A DNA stretch of 64,000 bases, from contig JADJHR010000001.1 in the NCBI GenBank assembly GCA_016707445.1, positions 248,001 through 312,000 on the forward strand, in the 5' to 3' direction. A program made the translations under genes and the position numbers. Below the pieces are notes generated by a model. The model was not told where the DNA came from and did no database searches. It was given only the letters and a program-made list of their open reading frames with translations. This DNA comes from Rubrivivax sp. Its GTDB lineage: Bacteria; Pseudomonadota; Gammaproteobacteria; Burkholderiales; Burkholderiaceae_C. Each line of letters opens with the position of its first letter. Position 1 is the first letter of the stretch. Below are positions 49,989 to 59,326 of this stretch, piece by piece.

Positions 49989-51155
49989 ATGCCCATCCAT
50001 CCCGATCCGGCCTGCATCGTGGGGGCCTTCGAGCACCCCACACGCAAGGCGCCCGACAAGACCGTGGCCCAGCTGCACGCCGAATGTGCGGCGGGCGCGC
50101 TGGCCGACGCCGGCCTGGCCAAGGACAACGTCGACGCCTACTTCTGCTCGGGTGACGCGCCGGGCATGGGCCCGACCTCGATGATCGACTACCTGAACCT
50201 GCGCGTGCGCCACAGCGAGAGCACCGACCTGGGCGGCTGCTCGTACCTGGCGCTGGTGGCGCATGCGCGCGACGCCATTGCCGCAGGCCGCTGTGACGTG
50301 GCGCTGATCACGTTGGCCGGCCGCCCGCGCAGCGAGGGCCACAGCGGCACCACGCCGCGCACACGTGCCGGCACGCCCGAGGCACCCTGGGAGGCACCGT
50401 ACGGCCTGAGCACCGTCAACGGCTACGGCATGGTCGCGCAGCGCCACATGCACGAGTTCGGCACCACCAGCGAACAGCTGGCCTGGATCAAGGTGGCGGC
50501 ATCGCAGCACGCGCAGCACAACCCGCACGCCATGCTGCGCGACCTGGTGACGGTGCAGGACGTGCTGGACTCGCCGCTCATCAGCGACCCGCTGCACCGG
50601 CTGGACTGCTGCGTGGTCAGCGACGGCGGCGGCGCGCTCATCGTGGCCCGCCCCGAAATCGCGCGCAGCCTGAAGCGGCCGCTGGTGCGGGTGATCGGCG
50701 CTGGCGAGACGGTGCGCCACGGCCGCGCCGGCAATGTCGACCTGACCACCACCGGCGCCGCGTGGTCGGGCGCGGCCGCCTTTGCCCAGGCCGGCGTGAA
50801 GCCGGCCGACATCCGCTATGCCAGCATCTACGACAGCTTCACGATCACTGTGCTGCTGCAGCTGGAAGACCTCGGGTTCTGCAAGAAGGGCGAGGGCGGT
50901 CGCTTCGTGGCCGACGGCAACCTGATCAGCGGCGTCGGCCGGCTGCCCTTCAACACCGATGGCGGCGGCCTGTGCAACAACCACCCGGCCAACCGGGGCG
51001 GCATGACCAAGGTGATCGAGGCCGTGCGCCAGCTGCGCGGCGAGGCCCACCCTGCGGTGCAGGTGAAGGATTGCGGCCTGGCGCTCGCGCAGGGCATCGG
51101 CGGCAACCTGGCCACACGCCATGGCAGTGCCACCCTGATTCTGGAAAGGCAGTGA
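49989..51155 (+). CDS. Thiolase-family protein (acetyl-CoA acetyltransferase-like)
   Basis: 388 residues from ATG 49989 with GAGGAG ahead. Thiolase fold with a Cys at the nucleophile position (DLGGCSYLALVAHARDAI) and His in NNHPAN. The second catalytic Cys, normally in a C-x-G-G-G motif, is replaced: the sequence reads AQGIGGN. This loss is typical of SCP2-like and aldolase-type thiolases that work with a DUF35 partner, exactly the gene that follows. Condensation of acyl-CoAs is therefore unlikely; thiolytic or retro-aldol side-chain cleavage is more plausible (inference). Confidence 0.87.
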   Translation: MPIHPDPACIVGAFEHPTRKAPDKTVAQLHAECAAGALADAGLAKDNVDAYFCSGDAPGMGPTSMIDYLNLRVRHSESTDLGGCSYLALVAHARDAIAAGRCDVALITLAGRPRSEGHSGTTPRTRAGTPEAPWEAPYGLSTVNGYGMVAQRHMHEFGTTSEQLAWIKVAASQHAQHNPHAMLRDLVTVQDVLDSPLISDPLHRLDCCVVSDGGGALIVARPEIARSLKRPLVRVIGAGETVRHGRAGNVDLTTTGAAWSGAAAFAQAGVKPADIRYASIYDSFTITVLLQLEDLGFCKKGEGGRFVADGNLISGVGRLPFNTDGGGLCNNHPANRGGMTKVIEAVRQLRGEAHPAVQVKDCGLALAQGIGGNLATRHGSATLILERQ

Positions 51156-51160
51156 CGACG

Positions 51161-51598
51161 ATGAGCGAACGTCTGCTGCCCGCTCCGGGCGTCACCCCCG
51201 AGACCGAGGCTTTCGTCGCCGCCGCACGCGCGGGCCGCCTCATGCTGCCCTGGTGTGCCGACTGCGGCCGCACGCACTGGTACCCGCGCGCGTTGTGCCC
51301 GCATTGCAGCTCGACGCGACTGCACTGGAAGCCCGCCAGCGGGCGCGGCACCGTGTACTCGCACTCGACCCTGCAGCGTGTGGCGGTGCCGTTCACGCTG
51401 GCCTATGTCACGCTGGACGAGGGGCCGTCGATGCTGACCAACCTGGTCGACGCGCCGGCCAGCGGCTGGCACATCGGCATGGCGGTGCGGGTGCAGTTCC
51501 AAGCCGCCGAGGACGGCACGCCGGTTGCGGTGTTCTCGCCCGACCAGCCTGGAAGTGCCGGCCTTGCGCGTGAAAGCGGGGGTGGCATCGCTCGGTGA
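51161..51598 (+). CDS. DUF35 zinc-ribbon/OB-fold protein
   Basis: 145 residues: a zinc ribbon with Cys32-x2-Cys35 and Cys46-x2-Cys49 (CADC, CPHC), then an OB-fold (GTVYSHSTLQRVAVPFTLAYV). Such proteins bind acyl-CoA and pair with thiolase-like enzymes, as in steroid side-chain aldolases. The start is 5 nt after the thiolase stop, so the two are an operon and probably one complex. Confidence 0.9.
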   Translation: MSERLLPAPGVTPETEAFVAAARAGRLMLPWCADCGRTHWYPRALCPHCSSTRLHWKPASGRGTVYSHSTLQRVAVPFTLAYVTLDEGPSMLTNLVDAPASGWHIGMAVRVQFQAAEDGTPVAVFSPDQPGSAGLARESGGGIAR

Positions 51599-51919
51599 AT
51601 GCCCGTTGATCAAGACGGTCTGCAAGGCACCGATGGGCCGCGATCACCAACCCGCTGGACCTGGGCATTGACCCCTGGGCGTGTCAACGTCGTTCATGCG
51701 CTTGACCGGGGTCATCGCAAGGAGGCCCTGCTTTTTTCGTGCATGCACGACACGCTCAGCATTTTCCCTGTGGTGCGGCCGCAGTGATTGGGCGACTGTA
51801 GCGCCGCGCGACCAGCACAATCTGGGCCAGGTGCCGCACGTGGCCAGGCGCTGGATGGGTTTGCGTCATGGCCCGCCCCCGGATTCACCTCGACAACCTG
51901 ACTATCACGGAGACATCGC
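51599..51919. promoter_or_regulatory. Intergenic region with a 14-bp palindrome ahead of the TRAP operon
   Basis: 321 nt without a convincing gene. It holds a T6 run at 51732-51737 and the perfect palindrome TCGTGCA/TGCACGA at 51737-51750, about 170 nt before dctP. The T-run precedes the stem on the plus strand, so it is not a standard terminator for the DUF35 gene. The palindrome is a candidate operator for a dimeric regulator. Confidence 0.4.
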
Positions 51920-52957
51920 ATGATGATCGACCGCAAGGCTTTCCTGGGCGCGCTGAGCGTTGCCGCCACGATGAGCGTCTGGTCCGCTGCACAGGCTGCA
52001 GACGTGACGCTGCGCTTTCAGCAGTTTCTTCCGCCCCAGGCCACGATCCCGGCCAAGGCCATCGTGCCCTGGGCGCAGAAGGTGGAAAGGGAAAGCGGAG
52101 GCCGCATCAAGGTGCAGCTTTTCCCCAGCATGCAGCTGGGCGGCAAGCCCCCCGAGCTGTACGACCAGGCCAAGGACGGGGTGGTCGACCTGGTCTGGAC
52201 CGTGCTCGGCTATACGCCTGGCCGATTTCCAAAGACCGAAGTCTTCGAGCTGCCGTTCTCCACCGGCCTGGCCGAGCCCGCGTCGCGCGCCTTCCAGCAG
52301 TACGTCGAGAAGTACGCGATGGACGAGTTCAAGGGGGTGAAGCTGATCGCCGTGCACGTGCACGGCCCTGGCCTGATTCACAGCAAGGACCCCGTGAACA
52401 AGCTGGAGGATCTGAAGGGGATGAAGGTGCGCGGGGGCTCGAGGGTCATCAACATGATGCTCGAGCAGTTGGGGGCCACACCCGTGGGCATGCCGGTGCC
52501 CGCAGTGGGCGAGGCACTGAGCAAGGGCGTCATCAGCGCCACCACCATTCCCTGGGAAGTGGTGCCGGCCGTGAAGGTGCAGCAGATCGTCAAGAACCAC
52601 ACCGGATTCACGGGCAGCAAGGGCCTGTACACACAGACCTTCGCCGTGGTCATGAACCAGGCTGCCTACGACAAGCTGCCGGCTGACCTGAAGAAGGTCA
52701 TCGACAGCAACAGCGGCATTGCCGTTGCTGCCCTGTTCGGCGCGGCGATGGATGCCGGTGACAAGGTGGGTCTGAGCCTGGCGCAGAAGGCCGGCAACAA
52801 GGTCGTCACGCTGGACGCGGCAGAAACGCAGCGCTGGCAGCGGGCCGCGGCCGGGGTGCGCGCGCAGTGGTACAAGGAAGTGGCCGCCAAAGGCATCGAT
52901 GGTCCCAAGCGGGTGGCTGAGGCTGAAGCGCTGCTGGCCAAGCAGGGTGTCAAGTGA
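51920..52957 (+). CDS. dctP: TRAP transporter substrate-binding protein (DctP)
   Basis: 345 residues, signal peptide about 1-27 (MMIDRKAFLGALS... AQA), then the DctP fold: LRFQQFLPPQ, LFPSMQLGG, the conserved Arg of the carboxylate clamp in LKGMKVRGGSR, and PAVGEALSKGVI. It binds an organic acid in the periplasm and delivers it to DctQM. The double ATG leaves the start uncertain by one codon. Following a thiolase/DUF35 pair, its ligand may be an acid degraded through a CoA pathway (inference). Confidence 0.92.
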   Translation: MMIDRKAFLGALSVAATMSVWSAAQAADVTLRFQQFLPPQATIPAKAIVPWAQKVERESGGRIKVQLFPSMQLGGKPPELYDQAKDGVVDLVWTVLGYTPGRFPKTEVFELPFSTGLAEPASRAFQQYVEKYAMDEFKGVKLIAVHVHGPGLIHSKDPVNKLEDLKGMKVRGGSRVINMMLEQLGATPVGMPVPAVGEALSKGVISATTIPWEVVPAVKVQQIVKNHTGFTGSKGLYTQTFAVVMNQAAYDKLPADLKKVIDSNSGIAVAALFGAAMDAGDKVGLSLAQKAGNKVVTLDAAETQRWQRAAAGVRAQWYKEVAAKGIDGPKRVAEAEALLAKQGVK

Positions 52958-53119
52958 GCGCGCGGCGACATCGCTCGATGCATTGATGCTGGCGCTCGGA
53001 TTGGCGTTGCGCGCCACGCGGGCGCCCTCGTTCACCACTCGGCTGCCTTTGGAGTTGGGCCGCCTTCAGACCTCGTTCTGGCCCCGCCTTGCGCGGTCCC
53101 GGCCTGATTCCGGATCGGC

Positions 53120-53638
53120 ATGAGCCACATCGTCTACAGCACAAGCCGGGCCATGGCCTGGCTTGGCGCGTGTGTGCTCGTCTTTCTGGCGGTGCTGAGC
53201 GTGGTCAGCATCGGTGGTCGCGCCTTGTCGGGTCTGGGCCTCGGGCCGGTGCCCGGCGACTTCGAACTCGTCGAGGCCGGAACGGCGCTGGCCGTTTTCT
53301 GTTTCCTGCCCTGGGCGCATCTGCGACGCAGTCATGCTGCGGTGGACATGCTGTGGCAAGCCTATCCGGCGTCGCTGAAGCGGGTGCTGGCCGTGATGGC
53401 TGACGCATTGATGCTGCTCGTGTGGATGCTGCTGGTCTGGCGCATGGCCTTGGCCACGCTCGACTACCGGGCCAACGCCGAAGTCAGCTTCATTCTGCAG
53501 ATGCCCGTCTGGTGGGGCTATGCCGCGTCGATGGTGCCGGCCGCATTGGGCTGCGTGGCTTATGCGTGGCGACTGCTTGAAACGCTGGATCTGGTGCAGG
53601 CACCTGACGAGATTCGCACTGAAGCGATGGTGCACTGA
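53120..53638 (+). CDS. dctQ: TRAP transporter small permease (DctQ)
   Basis: 172 residues with four membrane helices (the first ACVLVFLAVLSVVSIGGR) and the DctQ-type loop AHLRRSHAAVDML. It forms the membrane part together with DctM. A 162-nt gap to dctP is unusually long and contains no recognised feature. The stop overlaps the dctM start (TGATG). Confidence 0.9.
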   Translation: MSHIVYSTSRAMAWLGACVLVFLAVLSVVSIGGRALSGLGLGPVPGDFELVEAGTALAVFCFLPWAHLRRSHAAVDMLWQAYPASLKRVLAVMADALMLLVWMLLVWRMALATLDYRANAEVSFILQMPVWWGYAASMVPAALGCVAYAWRLLETLDLVQAPDEIRTEAMVH

Positions 53639-54954
53639 TGGATCCTCTGGTGCTTGCCGGCCTGTCGTTCCCGGTGCTGATGGTCCTGATCTTCCTTCGC
53701 GTGCCCATCGGCCTGTCGATGCTCGTCGTCGGCTTGTTCGGTTCATGGCAGGTGTACGGCAGTGTGGCGCCGCTCTTGAACCAGCTCAAGAACCTTGCCT
53801 ACAGCCAGTTCTCGACGCATTCGCTGTCCATCGTGCCTCTGTTCCTGCTGATGGGGCAGTTCGCGACCCTGGGTGGCATGTCGAAGGCCTTGTTCAAAGC
53901 GGCCGAGGCATTGCTGGGGCACTACCGCGGCGGCGTGGGGATGGCGGCGATAGGCGCCTGTGCCGGCTTTGGATCCATCTGTGGCTCGTCGCTCGCGACG
54001 GCGGCCACGATGGGCCAGGTTGCACTGCCTGAGCTCAGGCGGGCCGGTTACAGCGGCGCGCTTTCCACCGGCTTGCTGGCCGCCGGTGGCACGCTGGGCA
54101 TCTTGATTCCGCCGTCCATCGTTCTCGTCATCTACGCCATCCTTGCCGAACAGAACATCGCCAAACTGTTCGCTGCGGCATTCGTACCTGGCCTGCTCGC
54201 GGCAGGGGGTTACATGGGCGTGATTGCGCTGTATGTGCGCCTGGTGCCTGGATCAGCCAACCAGGTGCCAGCGCTGCCTTGGCGCGAACGTGGCGCGGCG
54301 CTGGCCAATGTGTGGCCGGTGCTGCTGATCTTCGTCGTCGTCATCGGCGGCATCTACAGCGGCATCTTCACGCCCACTGAGGGGGCTGCCGTCGGCGCGG
54401 TGGCCACCGGCGCCATGGCCTGGCGGCGCGGTGGCCTGACCCGCGCCGGCCTGGGTGCAGCGTTCGAAGCGACGGCCAGCGCAACGGGCATGGTGTTCAT
54501 GATCGTGCTGGGCGCCGCGGCCTACAACTCGTTTCTGGCGCTGTCGCAGATGCCGCAGGAGCTGGCCGGCTGGGTGGGGCGGCAGGGCTTTGGTCCGTAT
54601 ACCGTGCTCTGGGCCATTCTGCTGTTCTACCTGGTCTTCGGCTGCGTGATGGACTCGCTGTCGATGATCCTGCTGACCATTCCGATCTTCTTCCCCATGG
54701 TCTCCGGGCTCGACTTTGGCCTCGGCCCTGAGGAGATGGCCATCTGGTTCGGCGTGTTGGTGCTGATCGTGGTCGAGGTCGGGCTCATCACGCCACCGGT
54801 GGGTATGAATCTCTTCGTCATTCAGTCGATGACGCCGGAAATCTCGATACGACAGTCCTACCTCGGCGTGCTGCCCTTTGTGGCGAGCGATCTGCTCCGT
54901 GTCGTGCTGCTGGTTGCCGTGCCGGGAATCACGCTCTTTGTATTGAGACTTTGA
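53638..54954 (+). CDS. dctM: TRAP transporter large permease (DctM)
   Basis: 438 residues, about 12 helices. Conserved DctM features: RVPIGLSML, FLLMGQF, FGSICGSSLATAATMG, GGTLGILIPPSI and ITPPVGMNLFVIQ. It carries the solute with Na+ or H+ symport. Together with dctP and dctQ it makes a complete TRAP system, transcribed from upstream of dctP. Confidence 0.94.
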   Translation: MDPLVLAGLSFPVLMVLIFLRVPIGLSMLVVGLFGSWQVYGSVAPLLNQLKNLAYSQFSTHSLSIVPLFLLMGQFATLGGMSKALFKAAEALLGHYRGGVGMAAIGACAGFGSICGSSLATAATMGQVALPELRRAGYSGALSTGLLAAGGTLGILIPPSIVLVIYAILAEQNIAKLFAAAFVPGLLAAGGYMGVIALYVRLVPGSANQVPALPWRERGAALANVWPVLLIFVVVIGGIYSGIFTPTEGAAVGAVATGAMAWRRGGLTRAGLGAAFEATASATGMVFMIVLGAAAYNSFLALSQMPQELAGWVGRQGFGPYTVLWAILLFYLVFGCVMDSLSMILLTIPIFFPMVSGLDFGLGPEEMAIWFGVLVLIVVEVGLITPPVGMNLFVIQSMTPEISIRQSYLGVLPFVASDLLRVVLLVAVPGITLFVLRL

Positions 54955-54977
54955 GGCCGCTTCGCGACCGGCGCCCG

Positions 54978-54999
54978 GCCCGGCGCAGCTGACCCGGGC
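54978..54999 (+). terminator. Possible hairpin after the TRAP operon
   Basis: 6-bp GC stem GCCCGG / CCGGGC with a 10-nt loop, starting 24 nt after the dctM stop, inside a 191-nt gap before the next gene. No T-tract; weak evidence. Confidence 0.3.
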
Positions 55000-55145
55000 A
55001 GAGGGTGAATGCTGCCGAATTGCCTTCTGCCAGGCGTTGATCGCCGGTTGGCGCAGGCTGTCCAACAAGCGCTTGCGCCCGTTTCGCGGGCCTGGCCTCG
55101 CGGGCTGCCATCTAGGGGGGTGGACGGACCCAGTCCCTGCGCCCC

Positions 55146-58100
55146 GTGAAAACCACAACGGAGACGACGGCGTCGCCGCGGTCTACTCGGGCACGCAAGT
55201 CTTCTGGGGGTGAATCGGTGGTCTGTCGTGTGCTCGTCGTGGTCTGGTTGTTGTTGCTGGCGTCTTGTGGCGGCAATGGCGACGCCCCGCTCAACCGCCA
55301 TGCACAGCAGCTGGCCGGCAAGGCCGGCCGCGTGGCCGAACGCACAGCCATCGACGCCACGCTGTTCACCCGCAAGCAGGCAATGGCGGCACCAGTGGCC
55401 GCTACAGCTGCCGCAGCGACCGACACAGCCACACAGCTGTTCGAAGTGGGCGAAACGAGTTACTCGGAATTCTTTCCCAGCCGCGAGACCAGCCGCACGG
55501 TCGGCGGCTTCACCTACCGCTTCTATCCCCTCACCAAGGCCTACCTGATCGTCGACGAGGCGCTGCGCGTGTACGTGCTCGGCGGCCCCTTCGGGTCGCA
55601 GATCACGCTGGTCGGCGTGGCGACCGATTTCCTCACCCCGCCCAGCCCGGTCTGCGCGCCGGTGACCGCGTCGTTCGACATCCAGAAGCTCGACCTGGCG
55701 CCCGGGGGCGGCACGGGGGGTGATGGTGACGGGGATGGTGGCGGGGGCGGTGTGGGCAGCAACGGCTCCGAGGGTGCGATCCGCGGTGCCGACGTCAAGC
55801 TGTACGACAGTACCGGCGCGCTGCTCGGCACGGCAGTGTCCGACGACAAGGGCATGGTCACGCTGCGCGCCTGCGGGCTCGTGGGGCCTTTCCGCATCGA
55901 GTACGTCGGCAACGCGACGGCGCAGTACTTCGACGAAGGCATCGCCGCACGCGACGGCAGCGACAGCAACGCCTGGGTGCCCTTCCCGGCCGGCGAGAAG
56001 CTGACCGCCTTCGTCGAAGACCTGTCGAGCCATCACGTCGTCGTTTCGCCGCTGACGCAGATGGCGGCGCTGGAGCTGCAACTGGCCCCCGGCGGCGCGG
56101 CTGCGCCAGACCGCGCGCGGGCGTTGGCGGCGGCCGGGGCCGAAAGGTCGGGCAGGGTACATGCGGCTGCGATCACCGTGAATGCCGTGCGCGCCGCCAA
56201 CGAGCGCGTGCGGCTGCTGTTCAACCAGCAGTTCGTCGGCTCGGGTCTGGCCATCACCGACATCACCCGGGTGCCGGCGCTGGCCTACGGCATCGATTCG
56301 TTGCGTGCCTTCCGCAACGACCAGCGTGGCCAGTACGGCCAGGTGCTGACGGCGCTGGCCAAGAGCGCGGCGCAGTTCAATCCGAACCTGCCGAACCCGG
56401 CGCGCGAGATGACCAAGCAGCTGGTGCGCGACTTCAGCGACGGTGTCATCGACGGCAAGGACAGCACCGGTGCGCCGGTGGCCGTCCCCGGTCAGCAGGC
56501 CTACGACAAGCAGCTGCTGAAGGCCAGCCTGGTGCGCCAGGCCAACGGGCGACTGGTCACGCAGCCCCTGGGCCAGGGCAGCATCACGGTGACGTCCAGC
56601 AGCCAGACCGCCGAGACCTGCGCGTCGGGCAGCGGCCAGTGCTTTCCGTTCGGCACTGTCGTCAACCTGTCGGCGCAGGCGGCGGCGGGCTGGACCTTCC
56701 AGGGCTGGTCGGGTGCCTGCAGCGGCAGCGGCAATTGCCAGGTGACGATGTCGGGCGACAAGGGCGTGTTCGCGACCTTCATCACCAGCGGGCCGCAGCT
56801 GACGGTGGTCAAGGGCGGCGCCGGCAACGGCATCGTCACCTCGTCGCCCAGCGGCATCTTCTGCGGCAGCAGCTGCTCGGCGGCCTTCCCGCAGGGCACG
56901 ACGGTGACGCTGCAGGCCAGCGCGGGCAACGGCGCCACCTTCAGCGGCTGGAGCGAGCCCTCGTGCAGCGGCGCCAGCTGCACCGTCATGCTGAACGCGG
57001 CACGCACGGTGACGGCCAACTTCGCCGCCGGGGTGGTGCTCAGTGTCGCCAAGGCCGGCAATGGCGGCGGGCTGGTCTATTCGACGGCGGTGGGCATCAA
57101 CTGCGGCAGCAGCTGTTCGGCCACCGTGCCGCCCGGCACTCTGGTGTCGCTGGTGGCCGCACCGGCGCCGGGCGCCAGCTTCATCGGCTGTAGCGACCCC
57201 GCCTGCACGGGCAATGTGTGCCAGGTGGCGATGAACAGCGCGCGCACGCTGACGGCCACCTTCGGTGCCGACGCCACGCTGAGCCTGGCCGTGCTGGGCT
57301 CGGGCACCGTCACTGCCGCGGGTGGCGAAATCAGCTGCAGCGCGGTCTGCAGCAAGGTGTTCCCGTATGGCACCTCGCTCGTGTTGACGGCCACGCCGGC
57401 CGCGGGCTTCCGCTTTGCGGGCTGGTCGGGTGCCTGCAGTGGAACGGCCAACCCCTGCACCGTGACGATGGATGCGGCGCGCTCGGTCACGGCCAACTTC
57501 GAGCAGGCGCCCTCATTCCAGCTCAGCGTCACGGTGGGTGCGGGCGGCACGGTTTCGTCGTCGCCGGCCGGCATCAGCAACTGCAGCAACGGCACCTGCA
57601 CGGCGCTGTTCGTGCAAGGCACGCCGGTCAGCCTGAGCGCATCGCCGTTTTCAGGTTCCACCTTCTCCAGCTGGGGCGGCGACTGCAGCGGCAGCGCGGG
57701 CTGCAGCGTGCAGATGACCACCAACCGCAGCGTCAGTGCCAGCTTCCGGGGCGGCCTGTACCAGCTGGGTGGAACGATCAGCGGCCTGAGCGCCAGCGGC
57801 CTGCGGCTGGCCAACGGCAATGTGCTGCTGCTGATCCCGGGCGGCGCCACGCAGTTCTCGTTCGGGCCGGTGCTGTCGCCGGGTGTGCCTTACAACGTCA
57901 CGGTGGCCGCGCAACCCAGCGGGCAGCAGTGCAGCGTGAGTAACGGCAGCGGCACGGCCCCAGCGGCCGATGTCAACACGGTGGCGGTGGTCTGCGGGTC
58001 GGCCTCGGTGGGCTGGGCCTGGATGGGCGGCTCGCGCATGACGGGCGGCACGGGCGTCTACGGCAGCCTGGGTGTGGCGTCCACCGCCAACATTCCAGGC

Positions 58101-59312
58101 AGCCGACTGCATGCCGCGACCTGGAAGGACGCCAGCGGCAACCTGTGGCTGTTCGGGGGTGTCGGCGACAGCCAGAACTCGGTCAGGTTCAACGACCTCT
58201 GGCGTTTCAACCCCGCCAGCCGTACCTGGGCCTGGATGGGCGGTTCCAGCCAGGCGGGCGCGGCCGGGGTCTACGGGGTGCAGGGCCAGGCGGCCTCTCG
58301 CAACATCCCCGGCGCGCGCTGGGGGGCAAAGACCTGGGTCGACGGCAGCGGCAACTTCTGGTTGTTCGGGGGGGTCGGCGTCGACTCCAGTGGCGACGGT
58401 GGGCTGCTCAACGACCTGTGGCGCTACAACCCGGGTGCCGGCACCTGGACCTGGGTCAAGGGCTCGAGTGCGGCCTATGGAAGTGGGTTCTGGGGCGCCT
58501 TGGGTTCGATCAACGACAGCCGTGTGCCCAGTGCAAGAGAAGCCGCTGCGTCCTGGGTCGACCGCAATGGTGACCTCTGGCTGTTCGGAGGCATCGGAAA
58601 CGACGTCAGCGGCGCCTACGGCACACTGGGTGACCTGTGGAAGTTCAGCATCAACCAGAACGCCTGGGGCTGGATGGGCGGTAGCAACGTGACACCGGGT
58701 ACCGCCGTTTACGGCGTCCGAGGTCAGCCTTCGAGCGGCAATCGGCCGTCCGGCAGGGTGCGCGCTGCCGCCTGGACCGACAGTTCGGGCAACCTGTGGC
58801 TGTTCGGCGGCAACGCCGACTCCACGTTGGAATCGCGGCTGAACGACCTTTGGCGCTACGACCCAGGTGGTGGCACCTGGACCTGGATGAGCGGCGACAA
58901 CTCGACCATCGGGGCGCCAGTCTACGGTGTGCAGGGCGTGGCGGCGGCGGCAAACGTGCCGGGCGCGCGCAGCGGCGCAGCGGCCTGGGTGGACGCAGCG
59001 GGCACGGTCTGGCTGCTCGGCGGATATGGCCGCCTGCCTGCGACCTTCACCTTTGTACCAACCGGCTACCTCAATGATCTCTGGCGCTACACCCCAAGCG
59101 ACGGGCTTTGGACTTGGATGGCCGGCACGAACACGATCGATGCGCTGGGCCTCTATGGCAGCCTGGGCGTTGCCGCGGCCGGCAATCGGCCTGGTGGCAT
59201 CTACGCGCCGGCCACCTGGTTCGATCCCGCCACCGGACTGTGGCTGTTTGGCGGTACCGGCTACGGTGAGGACTCCGGCCCGGGGCAGCTGAACAGCCTG
59301 TGGCGGCGATGA
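55146..59312 (+). CDS. Lipoprotein with five InlB-like repeats and six Kelch repeats
   Basis: 1388 residues from GTG 55146; a GTG at 55218 nearer the signal peptide is also possible. Lipobox LLLLASC gives a lipid-anchored Cys near 41. A Gly/Asp-rich linker lies near 190-205 and an alpha/beta region follows to about 470. Five repeats of about 75 residues follow (476-868), each with the divergent InlB B-repeat pattern (G-x-V, P-x-G-T, A-x-x-G-x-x-F-x-G-W, T-V-T-A-N-F) and most with two Cys pairs. Six Kelch repeats of about 72 residues end the protein (957-1388; W-x-W-M-x-G, N-L-W-L-F-G-G, N-D-L-W-R), a likely propeller. A surface adhesin- or carbohydrate-binding-like role is plausible. Confidence 0.85.
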   Translation: MKTTTETTASPRSTRARKSSGGESVVCRVLVVVWLLLLASCGGNGDAPLNRHAQQLAGKAGRVAERTAIDATLFTRKQAMAAPVAATAAAATDTATQLFEVGETSYSEFFPSRETSRTVGGFTYRFYPLTKAYLIVDEALRVYVLGGPFGSQITLVGVATDFLTPPSPVCAPVTASFDIQKLDLAPGGGTGGDGDGDGGGGGVGSNGSEGAIRGADVKLYDSTGALLGTAVSDDKGMVTLRACGLVGPFRIEYVGNATAQYFDEGIAARDGSDSNAWVPFPAGEKLTAFVEDLSSHHVVVSPLTQMAALELQLAPGGAAAPDRARALAAAGAERSGRVHAAAITVNAVRAANERVRLLFNQQFVGSGLAITDITRVPALAYGIDSLRAFRNDQRGQYGQVLTALAKSAAQFNPNLPNPAREMTKQLVRDFSDGVIDGKDSTGAPVAVPGQQAYDKQLLKASLVRQANGRLVTQPLGQGSITVTSSSQTAETCASGSGQCFPFGTVVNLSAQAAAGWTFQGWSGACSGSGNCQVTMSGDKGVFATFITSGPQLTVVKGGAGNGIVTSSPSGIFCGSSCSAAFPQGTTVTLQASAGNGATFSGWSEPSCSGASCTVMLNAARTVTANFAAGVVLSVAKAGNGGGLVYSTAVGINCGSSCSATVPPGTLVSLVAAPAPGASFIGCSDPACTGNVCQVAMNSARTLTATFGADATLSLAVLGSGTVTAAGGEISCSAVCSKVFPYGTSLVLTATPAAGFRFAGWSGACSGTANPCTVTMDAARSVTANFEQAPSFQLSVTVGAGGTVSSSPAGISNCSNGTCTALFVQGTPVSLSASPFSGSTFSSWGGDCSGSAGCSVQMTTNRSVSASFRGGLYQLGGTISGLSASGLRLANGNVLLLIPGGATQFSFGPVLSPGVPYNVTVAAQPSGQQCSVSNGSGTAPAADVNTVAVVCGSASVGWAWMGGSRMTGGTGVYGSLGVASTANIPGSRLHAATWKDASGNLWLFGGVGDSQNSVRFNDLWRFNPASRTWAWMGGSSQAGAAGVYGVQGQAASRNIPGARWGAKTWVDGSGNFWLFGGVGVDSSGDGGLLNDLWRYNPGAGTWTWVKGSSAAYGSGFWGALGSINDSRVPSAREAAASWVDRNGDLWLFGGIGNDVSGAYGTLGDLWKFSINQNAWGWMGGSNVTPGTAVYGVRGQPSSGNRPSGRVRAAAWTDSSGNLWLFGGNADSTLESRLNDLWRYDPGGGTWTWMSGDNSTIGAPVYGVQGVAAAANVPGARSGAAAWVDAAGTVWLLGGYGRLPATFTFVPTGYLNDLWRYTPSDGLWTWMAGTNTIDALGLYGSLGVAAAGNRPGGIYAPATWFDPATGLWLFGGTGYGEDSGPGQLNSLWRR

Positions 59313-59326
59313 GGGAGGGCCTGACG

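Noticed and set aside
51732..51750. T6 run plus palindrome as a rho-independent terminator of the DUF35 gene
   Set aside because: The T-run is on the 5' side of the stem for the plus strand and becomes A6 after the stem on the minus strand, so neither direction fits.
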